Source: Macrostomum hystrix (taxonomy: Eukaryota; Platyhelminthes; Macrostomidae). From it: a stretch of 64,000 nt of DNA. The translations under genes and the position numbers were made by a program. The notes under the pieces are model-generated. The model searched no databases. It saw only the letters and a program-made list of their open reading frames with translations, and was not told the origin of the DNA. Location of the stretch: the NCBI GenBank assembly GCA_950097015.1, contig CATNEN010000007.1, positions 11,657,001 to 11,721,000 of the forward strand, in the 5' to 3' direction. Below, in pieces: positions 34,390-43,824 of this stretch. The first letter of the stretch is position 1, and each line of letters begins with the position of its first letter.

Positions 34390-34701
34390 TGAAATAACTC
34401 TAGACTGGTGGTATTTAGAACGAAACGTAAACAGTCAGAGCTCCACGCTCCTGAGAACAGCGATATATATTTTATGCGACGGCACGTTGGGTGTAAGGAT
34501 TAGGGGGTGATAAAATAGAGCGAACAATGATTTGAAAGTCAGCCAGTTAACCAAACGGCTGCCAGCGCGGTGTACTCAGCGTACGCGCGCTGGCTGCACA
34601 TGGCTGCACCGCACAATGAAATGATATTCAGCCAGTTAACAGACAGATGCCAGCGCGGTGTACTCAGCGTATACGCGCTGGCTGCAAGTCACTACATAAC
34701 A
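34390..34701 (-). repeat. Gypsy 5' LTR
   Basis: 312 bp, identical to the other LTR except for one base in the second hairpin copy (GCGTATACGCGC instead of GCGTATGCGCGC). Because the element is on the minus strand, this right-hand copy is the 5' LTR. Confidence 0.95.
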
Positions 34702-34706
34702 AGGAG

Positions 34707-35189
34707 GATAATAGTATGTAGTTCAGCAACTGGAGAATAAGGTTAGGCTAATGGATGAAGCATAGACTGAATCGAAAATGATTGAAGACGTGTTAAACTG
34801 GCTGCAAGTTTTAACTGACCATGAATCGGCACTATTCACCTGATACCACAATGACTAATTTGGCGATTAGTTCTCGATATATAAAGTACCCATGTCCTGC
34901 AGGGCAGTCGCAGATGGGTAAGTTATTCTGCAGCCGTGAGCCAAACAGCGGAGACTGCAAGGTGCCACTGCAGCTGAATTCCTGTCAGCACATGCATCTG
35001 ATTCTCATCTTGCCGAATTGTTTACGGCCATTGCCAACAAGCACCTTCCTGAGCTGCTGCTGGCCTGAAGGGCGGATAGAATTTTGCATTAACTGCGCCC
35101 GCTTTCCGACCTGCAGGATGAAAAGTTCCAGTGCTGCCGCATAGACTTGCTGTGAGAGCTGGGCAAGGGCTGCTGTGTTAGTCTGGGAG
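34707..35189. other. Unassigned sequence after the Gypsy element
   Basis: This should be the continuation of whatever the Gypsy element entered, either the rest of the BEL/Pao LTR or host sequence. A strong TATATAAAG lies at 34878-34886 with no recognisable gene behind it. No domain was seen. Confidence 0.35.
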
Positions 35190-35199
35190 AGATAGAGAT

Positions 35200-36640
35200 T
35201 GAGGGTAGACTGAGAGAGGGAAGAGAAAGCAGGGTAGACTGAGAGAGGGAAGAGAGAGCAGGGTAGACTGAGAGGGAAGAGAGAGCAGGGTAGACTGAGA
35301 GGGAAGAGAGAGCAGGGTAGACTGAGAGAGGGAAGAGAGAGCAGGGTAGACTAAGAGGGAAGAGGGAGCAGGGTAGACTGAGAGGGAAGAGAGAGCTGGG
35401 TAGACTGTGAGAGGGAAGAGAGAGTGGGCTAGACTGTGAGAGGGAAGAGGGAGCAGGGTAGACTGTGAGAGGGAAGAGAGAGTGGACTAGACTGTGAGAG
35501 GGAAGAGAGAGCAGGGTAGACTGTGAGAGGGAAGAGAGAGTGGACTAGACTGTGAGAGGGAAGAGAGAGTGGGCTAGACTGTGAGAGGGAAGAGAGAGTG
35601 GACTAGACTGTGAGAGGGAAGAGAGAGCAGGGTAGACTGTGAGAGGGAAGAGAGAGTGGGCTAGACTGTGAGAGTGAAGAGAGAGCAGGGTAGACTGAGA
35701 GGGAAGAGAGAGCAGGGTAGACTGTGAGAGGGAAGAGATAGCAGGGTAGACTGAGAGGGAAGAGAGAGAAGGGTAGACTAAGAGGGAAGAGGGAGCAGGG
35801 TAGACTGTGAGAGGGAAGAGAGAGTGGGCTAGACTGTGAGAGGGAAGAGAGAGCAGGGTAGACTGTGAGAGGGAAGAGATAGCAGGGTAGACTGTGAGAG
35901 GGAAGAGATAGCAGGGTAGACTGAGAGGGAAGAGAGAGCAGGGTAGACTGTGAGAGGGAAGAGAGAGTGGGCTAGACTGTGAGAGGGAAGAGAGAGCAGG
36001 GTAGACTAAGAGGGAAGAGGGAGCAGGGTAGACTGTGAGAGGGAAGAGAGAGTGGGCTAGACTGTGAGAGGGAAGAGAGAGCAGGGTAGACTGAGAGGGA
36101 AGAGAGAGCCAGGTAGACTGTGAGAGGGAAGAGAGAGCCAGGTAGACTGTGAGAGGGAAGAGAGAGAAGGGTAGACAGTGAGAGTGAAGAGAGAGCAGGG
36201 TAGACAGTGAGAGTGAAGAGAGAGAAGGGTAGACTGAGAGTGAAGAGAGAGCAGGGTAGACTGAGAGGGAAGAGAGAGCAGGGTAGACTAAGAGGGAAGA
36301 GAGAGCCAGGTAGACTGTGAGAGGGAAGAGAGAGAAGGGTAGACAGTGAGAGTGAAGAGAGAGCAGGGTAGACAGTGAGAGTGAAGAGAGAGAAGGGTAG
36401 ACTGAGAGTGAAGAGAGAGCAGGGTAGACTGAGAGTGAAGAGAGAGCAGGGTAGACTAAGAGGGAAGAGGGAGCAGGGTAGACTAAGAGGGAAGAGAGAG
36501 CAGGGTAGACTAAGAGGGAAGAGAGAGCAGGGTAGACTAAGAGGGAAGAGAGAGCAGGGTAGACTAAGAGGGAAGAGGGAGCAGGGTAGACTGTGAGAGG
36601 GAAGAGAGAGCAGGGTAGACTGTGAGAGAGTGGGGGTAGA
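35200..36640. repeat. Purine-rich minisatellite of 25-29 bp units, about 50 copies
   Basis: The core is AGAGAGCAGGGTAGACTGTG plus AGAGGGAAG, with shorter units lacking the TGAG step and variants GTGGGCTAGAC, AGAAGGGTAGAC and TAGACTAAGAG. One strand is nearly all purine apart from the TAGACT core. No gene was recognised within it. Confidence 0.95.
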
Positions 36641-37949
36641 CTTGAGAGGGAATTGAGAGCGCGGAAAACTGAGGGGAGTGCGTGTGAATATGTTGATGCG
36701 AGGGAAGCTTCTGATGTGTTAAAGTCGTTAACTCATCAAGAGACGGACATGCAGTATGGGTGAGAAATATGCCAAAAGTGACATTCCTGTATGGCAATAA
36801 GATGTGGCAAAGGCACAGTCGCAGATTCCATAATTCTCTGCAAGCAGGTCTGGCAGCCGAAGAGCTCTGAGCAGTGCCATGGTCTAAGCGAGCTACATAG
36901 GCTGCCCTGAGTCCAAGCCTTAAGGCTCATTCACACTGCAATCAAACGAGGCTGAAACACACGATTGTACATCCCTCTTATGACCATTCATTTGAACATC
37001 ACAAAAATGTACACCACAAACGAGTCATTTGATGGCAGTGTGAACGAGGCTTTAGCGTTTGCTGCAACACAGGCATCACATATGTTTTATTGTGCTAGTG
37101 GTGAGGCATTCATTCTTCGCGGCAGAAACTGCGCACTTCTCGCTCTTTCTCAACCTCGGAGGGCAATCGCTGCATTTTCTCAGAGGCTCGCATGAACAGA
37201 GTCTACTCTTCTGTGCTCAACTCTAGACTAGCCGAGACAGGATTGTCTAGTCTAGAACCAACAATGCCAAACGGAACACTTCCCTAACTGGAGCAAGAAT
37301 GCCCGGCTGAAGCGACAGAAGCAGTTTGTGTCTTAGTCGATTCTCGTGTTGGAAAAAAACGAGCCGGCAAAAAAGAAGTCGGCCGATTGAATTTCGCGTA
37401 GAGGCAACTTAAGTTAGCGATGTATTTTTACCCGGGGAATACAAAACAAGTCCGGCGGAGCTGTGAGCGATTACAATTTTGTACGTACTGTTTTTTAGGG
37501 GCGAAAGAGCGGAAAACAGTGAAGCAAAGCAGAAGACGGGCAGCTAGCCGGTCGCCCCTAGCAAGAAGGGGCCCAGCAACAACAGAACAGGTTGCAGTCA
37601 GGCTTGAAGGGGCCCAGCAACAACACAACAGGTTGCAGTCAGGCTGTTTGTGTAGAAAGAGAGCCAAGGGCGCCACAAGAAAAACAGAGGCGCAGCACTG
37701 GGGGCAGCACCCACAGGCTAGCAGGTACACAGCAAAAATGGTTAATAAAAGTGGAGACAAGAAGCTGATGGAAGCGACCAGCGGCAAACATTTCTCGTGA
37801 ATAAGAACGGGGAACAGTCGGGAGGGAGCTGGGCGAGTAAAAAAGGCCTCACCGACCGGGAATTCAGGGAGCAGCGAGGCAAGGGAATTTAAGAGCAATT
37901 GATTAGAGCTTTGGGTGTCAGGGAATCAGTCAGCAGCCTCCTGGCCTCA
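36641..37949. other. Spacer downstream of profilin
   Basis: Short open frames only, with no recognisable domain. A 40-bp segment around 37563-37643 (GGGGCCCAGCAACAACA-CAGGTTGCAGTCAGGCT) is present twice in tandem. The right end should contain the profilin 3' UTR. Confidence 0.4.
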
Positions 37950-38354
37950 TCAGTAGCCAGAGGCAACCAGGCTCTCCTTGAGCTTGGACACGGCCACGTT
38001 CACCTGACCGCCGACGCTGGCACCGATCGCCGACTGGTTGGCAGCGTCGATAACATGGCCGCCGATGACGAAGCACTGAGCGCAGCCCATGACCGTCACG
38101 CTGGAGGGACCCTTCTTGCCGTCCAGCTCGCGGTTCACCAGCCTGATGGTCATGTACTTCTCGTTGTTCAGCTTGAAGGACTGGAACTCGCCGGCGTTGC
38201 TCTTGCCTAGGCCGGCAGCCAGGGCCTGCAGCTCCTCGGGCGTGGCATTGAACTTCTCGGACTTGGCCCACACGCTGCCGTCGTTGCCACAGATGGCGCC
38301 AATGTTGACGCCCGGATACTGCAGGAGGTTCGACACCCAAGAGTCCCAAGACAT
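37950..38354 (-). CDS. Profilin
   Basis: A single uninterrupted exon of 134 codons on the minus strand, the usual length of profilin. The N-terminus MSWDSWVSNLL carries the two tryptophan positions used for poly-proline binding. It is followed by the characteristic AICGNDGSVWAKSEKF strand, a central KYMTIRLVN region, MGCAQCFVIGGHV, and the C-terminal helix ending LKESLVASGY, which helps form the proline pocket. Profilin binds monomeric actin, promotes ADP/ATP exchange and delivers actin to formins and Ena/VASP in the cytoplasm. A TATAAAA at 38501-38507 on the same strand predicts a start near 38470 and a 5' UTR of about 115 nt. The lack of introns is unusual for the gene and could mean a retrocopy, but an intact frame with its own TATA box argues for a working gene. 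Confidence 0.97.
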   Translation of the reverse strand: MSWDSWVSNLLQYPGVNIGAICGNDGSVWAKSEKFNATPEELQALAAGLGKSNAGEFQSFKLNNEKYMTIRLVNRELDGKKGPSSVTVMGCAQCFVIGGHVIDAANQSAIGASVGGQVNVAVSKLKESLVASGY

Positions 38355-38500
38355 GGCGACGGTTGCAGCAGCTGGCGGTCACAATGGAATTCAAGGCAGA
38401 GGAGAGTATGGAGAAAGGCGAAAGGTCACTGCCGCAGTTGAATAAAAACTCCCAAGGCAAAATTTTAGCGCAAACAGGCCAGAACGGCCAGTGGCGCCGT

Positions 38501-38507
38501 TTTTATA
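38501..38507 (-). promoter_or_regulatory. TATA box of the profilin gene
   Basis: The minus strand reads GCTTATAAAAACGGC, 147 nt before the profilin ATG. Start of transcription would be about 30 nt downstream, near 38470. Confidence 0.65.
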
Positions 38508-39219
38508 AGCAAAGCTAACAACAGGCGAAGAAATTGCAGTAGGGCTGGCTGAGAATTCAGTGTACAGTGCGACACCCACCCCATGCGCACCCGCCTCCGC
38601 GCACAAGCCCAGCAGTGAGCAGCAGATTCTCACAGGCATAAACGAGGGGCCAGGCATATACCATCTGAAATGCTCTTGCATTTTCGGTCCCTGCGCTCTG
38701 CATGGTCAGCGGATAAAATCATTTCGCATCAAAGTGGCCCAGAGGGAGGGGGTGGGGGTTTATCGATCGATCAGCCCGGGCCTGGCTTTTGACAGGTGGT
38801 GGCACAGCGCCGCGCACGCGAACTGATAAACATTCTATCTTTAATTATATTTATAAAAACGATGGCAAGCGCTAGCTTTATATTTAGATTCGGGCCAGGT
38901 GGGCTGGGGTGGGCTGCTAGATGGCCAGGTGATAATTGAATGCCAAGCACACTGCACAATTCAATGTCTAAACAGTGTAAGACAAATTCACAATGCATTG
39001 GACTGCAGAATCACTTCTGCAGCTCCACGCTGTTAGCTTTGCTACAAACCCATGGCATTGATTAAGATTTTTGATAACTTTATGAACGAAATCCTTATTT
39101 TTGGACATAAAATAGTAAAAACTGTCCCTTAATTCTTAATCTTGGCGAATTTAGTTATTTGTGAACGACAGGATGCTTTGTTAAACGTGCACAATTTTCA
39201 AACACATTCTTTAATTTGG
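38508..39219. other. Upstream region of profilin
   Basis: No coding sequence was recognised. Base composition changes near 39040 from mixed to strongly AT-rich, marking the edge of the second AT-rich island. Confidence 0.4.
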
Positions 39220-39960
39220 CGATCTAATTGTAGCGATCTCCCAATTCTCTAATTTGTTGGTCTTCCAATTGTCTCATCTAATTAACGACCTGTGATTTCT
39301 CTAATTCGGTGATCTCTGAAATGTCTTATCTAATTAACGACCTGTGATTTCTCTAATTCGGTGTTCTCTGAAATGTCTTATCTAATTAACGACCTGTGAT
39401 TTCTCTAATTCGGTGATCTCTGAAATGTCTTGTCTAATTAACGACCTGTGATTTCTCTAATTCGGTGATCTCTGAAATGTCTTATCTAATTAACGACCTG
39501 TGATTTCTCTAATTCGGTGATCTCTGAAATGTCTTATCTAATTAACGACCTGTGATTTCTCTAATTCGGTGTTCTCTGAAATGTCTTATCTAATTAGCGA
39601 CCTGTGATTTCTCTAATTCGGTGATCTTCTAATTATCTCATCTGATAATTCTTTAATAATAACAACCTGCAAATTCTTTATTTAGGTGATCTCTTAATTG
39701 TCTAATCTAATTAACGACCTGAAAATTCTCTAATTTGGTGTTCTTTTAATTGTCTTATTTAAAAATATATATTCTACTTTTCTACTTTGGTGAACTTCTA
39801 ATTATCTCATTTGCTAATCAAATTCTATAATTAGGTGATCAATTCATTCTATAATCTAGTAGTTCTCTAGATCCTCAGATTAGATTATCTAATTTGGCAA
39901 TTTTTTAATTCTCTAATCTGGTGCTTCTTTGATTCTCCAATCTAAGAATCAAATTATTAT
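39220..39960. repeat. 52-bp AT-rich satellite with degenerate flanks
   Basis: Seven near-identical 52-bp units at about 39285-39625 (TGATTTCTCTAATTCGGTGA, TCTCTGAAATGTCTTATCTA, ATTAACGACCTG) are flanked on both sides by progressively degraded versions built of TCTAATTNGGTGATCT and AATTGTCTNATCTAATTA. The sub-unit similarity suggests the 52-mer grew from a shorter unit. Confidence 0.9.
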
Positions 39961-42480
39961 TAAATGGTTAAATTTTGTAATCTTGAGATGTTATCATTTC
40001 TAGAATTAGTATAATATTTTTTACAAACTCTTATAGGCCATATTTCTTTCCTAGCTATTAAATACATTGCATCGACCCATCAAGTTCAAAATCAGACAAT
40101 TAATTATAGTTTCTAATGTACTTAGTGGCAGGGAGCCTCCATGATAGAAATTTCTAATGTAATCAAACAACTCATTGTGTCACACATTTGTATGTTCAAA
40201 TTAGTTATAAAATGTCCTAGAAAAATTCTCTGGCTCTGTATTATGTAAAAAAAGCATGAAAAACTATTTTGAAATTTATTGAAAACTGATAAGAACTACA
40301 ACAAATCAAAAGGATTGCAAAAATTAAAATCTTGCTTGTTTGCTTAGGCTGGTTAGATACATTCCCATTTACTATACAAAATATGGCAATGACTTAATTA
40401 GGCTATCCTTCAGTTTCATTTGTTTATTATTATAAACCTGTTTTAGCATGGCAAGTTATCAAGCTGCTGCCACAAATATCATTCCACTGGCTGAGGTCAG
40501 GCCAACAACAGAACTCAGCAATCAGCTATTCATGAAGGTGAAGATGTGTGGCTTGACTGTCTTAACTGCTGACACAGAAAGGCAAGAATTTCTGTGGTGC
40601 TGGCTGTACCTAGAGGATCAGCACTTTAGCAACTTCCTCTACTGGGTGACTCACTGCTACCTTGTCTAAATTATTGTGGAAAAAAAACAAATGAAACTGA
40701 AGTCAGAAGGATAGCCCTTAGTCTTAATTAGATAGCATATTATTAGGCAATGTGTTAGAATTATGTTCTAAATATAATTTTATGCCTAGAGACCCACACT
40801 TTTACCCTGTCAATTCATTATTCTTATATGCTAAGCCAGCTAGGTCTTTATCAACACAAAAAGAAAACAAGTTTGTAAGCACAGTATTGCAAACTTTTTG
40901 TAAGAGTATAGAATCAGCTAAAAATAAGTCTGCACTTTTTAATATGAAAGAAGCAGTATACATTTACAAGCAAAACAAATACTTTAGTGATCTGGCATCT
41001 AGCAATAGATTATTAATTTGAGTTTTAAAAAGGTTATAACTGTTAAATGCTAAAAAATAGTTCTGATTTTATGAATTAAATTATTTATTACATACATATC
41101 ATACATGCATAAAATGAAATTTCGGTTGGAACGGGCAAAATATAATATGACAAGGATGAGTGTTTATAGTGCACTTGGCATGGATGATAGATACAGCAGC
41201 GTGTAACGCACATCAATGACACAAGAAATGTACTAAACACTTATACTAGCTAGGCCCCTTAGTTAAAGTTACAGACTCGTAAAATGAGTCATCATATTTG
41301 CATGTATCAAGTACGGATAGAAAAAATATTTAACATTTTATTTTAAGTTTTATAATAAAGGAATTCAATACGTTTGTACTTTCCACGGGTGATACATGTG
41401 GTAAAAATGCAGAAAAGTTCGTTTTAGCGATATAAAAATTACCGGTGTTTTTTCACCTGAATAGTTTTTACCCATAAAAATCATAGTTCTACTGCACCTT
41501 CTTAAAAAATATTCTGTGTTTTGTCAGCCGGCCAACCAGACAGCATGCTTGAAATGTAGCGTTCAATTCTTGAGTAATAGATGTCAAGTAAGATACTGAA
41601 ACATTATATTTTATTTTACAGTGTAAAACACTTGTACGAAGTCAGTACCATCTCGAAATATCATACATTTTATAACGCTAAACCATCTCATAGTCTCATT
41701 ACCATGATATTACGAGATCCACTAGATCACGAAAGTATGCGAATATTAATATGAATTGATTATTCATCAATTAGAATAAATAAAAGAAATTGGAGTAACT
41801 AAATCCCCCCATACTAAATCTCGCATCGATTTCCGTTATATTCTAATCAGCCTTTGGTGCCAAAACAGTTCTAAGTTCATGATTGAAATACAAATTTTGA
41901 ATTAGAGTTAGAAATTTATTTATTTAAATTTACATAAACTCCTAGTCATAGCGACGCATGGCATTACGGGCTACTTTGTGCAACGGCAACACCAATCAAT
42001 CTTTACCACGTACCTAATTATGTATCCAACACGTTCGGAAAAGTACATCGGAAATGTATGTTGCAGCCATTTATAATCCTTAGAAAGGTTCTTGAATTCT
42101 TTTGTGATCTTTGATAGAGTCGAAAAAAGTCCAAGGCAATTGGCGAAACATGCACAATTCTTGGGGTATTTTTGTAGTCAAAACCGCATAGCACGACATG
42201 GCTCCGTCTGAAAAAAGCAAAAACAAAGGCACCTACTGAGGGCCGGAAAATCTGACAAGCCGCTGCTGGTGTTGCCACGGAGGGTAGCGAATCGATTTCA
42301 ATTGAAAAATTCCCCGAATTTTAAGCGACTGCTAAAGTTCAGAACATTCTTTTTTGTAGTGTGCAGAAAGTAAAAATATTTAAAATTTTCTTTTGCAAGC
42401 AAATAAGACTGTACGTTTCGATCTTCGCCCCATCTTTGCATTCGGCGCACTTTGTGTGCCTTTTAACGCTCCCAACTTTA
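39961..42480. other. Second AT-rich island
   Basis: A strongly AT-rich block between the satellite and the promoter region of the MYND-protein gene. Short open frames (for example 40448-40669 and 40752-41021) show no domain. An imperfect inverted repeat lies at 40391-40427 and 40686-40730. Confidence 0.5.
40391..40730. repeat. Imperfect inverted-repeat unit, possible MITE-like element
   Basis: The left arm has GGCTATCCTT then CAGTTTCATTTGTTT. The right arm, reversed, has the same two blocks separated by six extra bases, with related TTAATTA and GACT sequence outside. The enclosed 270 bp is richer in GC than its surroundings and has an open frame of 73 codons with no recognisable domain. Confidence 0.4.
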
Positions 42481-43824
42481 ATATAGCTTCCCCGGCCTCC
42501 CACACCGATTGATTAAAAATGGGATTAGAGAATCCTGTCCCACCTGAGCAGCAGATGCGATACAGGGCGCTCTGCTCTCACAGCTGTACGAAGCTGCTAA
42601 ACCAATGGCTGAGTTTGGCGGACGGCAGGGGACTCAGAGACGGAGTTGACGAGATAGAGAAGAGAGGCAGAGAGACGGAGAGGAATGGCGGGAGCGGAGG
42701 TGCGTGAGAGCAGTCGGCGGGTACCCGGGGAGTGGCTGAGGGCGAAGCGCGAGTGGAGGAGAGAGCAGGGGAGCGGGGAAGCGCCTGCACATGCTCCGTT
42801 CACACTGCAGCCGGGCAAAGCGCTTGGTTGGTGAGGCCGGCAGCCGCTAGGGGGACAATACGGTGAGTCATCGTGAGTGCGGACTGGGCTGTCCTAAGGA
42901 TTCTGCGCCCTAGCCGTCCTCCCCATTTTGGCCAGTTGCTAAAAATTGCTCCCAGCGTCTGTCAGCCGAGCTCCTGAGTTGCTTCTCTTGGGCGCGTTTC
43001 GCCTTCCGTGCTCCGCCGGTCAGCGAGAAGTCTCTGCAAAAACGAAGCGGCACCGGCAATCGGGTAGACGCCACCAGACGGCCGGAGTTGTCGCATTTTT
43101 TGTAATTTTCCAGCCTAAAAGCCTCAGTCCGCACGCCCTGCCCTTCTCTGTTTCTCTTCCGCAGGTGAGTCTCGTGAATAATAATTAAGCAGCGTGCATG
43201 TTGTGCGGGTCAATCTGAGTTTGGCCAACCCTCTATGTCTCTTTTCTTCGAGTGAGTCACGGCCAAGCTGAGCGAATTATTTTTTGCCCGAGACACTGAA
43301 AGGTTTGCGTCTCCCTTAGTCGCACGACAATCGCGGAGAGAAAGAAGGCAGACCCGGTGTACGGAGCCGCACTTTGGGCAGCAAGGCGCAGCTGGGGAGC
43401 TACGTGGGCGCGCACGAGAGCAACGCGAGGCTTCCAGCACCCACCCCGCTTTTATCGCTCACCCCAGCACGTTCACGGCTGCGTCAGCTTTTTTTAAAGG
43501 CAACACCCGCCCCTCACGGAGTATAGAGAGCTCTGTGCTCAGACTGGCAGCGATCGCATTGTGAATCAGGGCGCAAACGAGCCGCACCCTTTCATTACCG
43601 CTGTAGCTCCCGTCTGTCATCGACTGAATTATCCCCTCAGCTCTTGGGAGAGGCTAGAATCGGTCTGTAGCAACTTCCTATCCTTCCACACCCTACCAAC
43701 ACAGAAGCCAACGGTCGAAGGTCGGAAGTTCTGCACTGTCGTTCACTACATCTGATTATCAGTCGAGTTCAACACCAACCGCCGGCCAGAGACGCGGGCG
43801 GCCTAAAAAAGCTCCGGGCCTTCA
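42481..43824 (+). other. Promoter and 5' UTR region of the MYND-protein gene
   Basis: Base composition switches from AT-rich to GC-rich near 42500. A pyrimidine tract and CCGCAG/GTGAGT at 43137-43170 mark a splice site. Further candidate acceptors lie downstream (TTATCCCCTCAG ending near 43640) before the ATG at 43825. No other gene was recognised. Confidence 0.45.

Larger units (their letters stand above)
28228..34701 (-). mobile_element. Young Ty3/Gypsy LTR retrotransposon, split by a nested element
   Basis: Two 312-bp LTRs (28228-28539 and 34390-34701, TG...CA ends) flank a minus-strand gag-pol. A 5-bp target duplication AGGAG lies at 28223-28227 and 34702-34706. I see one base difference between the LTRs (G at 28511, A at the matching place near 34673), so the insertion is recent. 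Inside the 5' LTR a GTGGCGACGAG stretch (minus strand, just below 34390) is a possible primer binding site. A purine run GGTGGGAGAAG abuts the 3' LTR at 28540-28550. The internal region would be about 4 kb without the non-LTR insert at 31747-33553. Removing that insert's target duplication leaves gag and pol in the same frame, so the parent element had a single Gag-Pol reading frame. Confidence 0.95.

Noticed and set aside
40448-40669. A 73-codon open frame in the second AT-rich island
   Set aside because: No domain, no splice partners, and it is enclosed by an inverted repeat. It is more likely part of a small repeat element.
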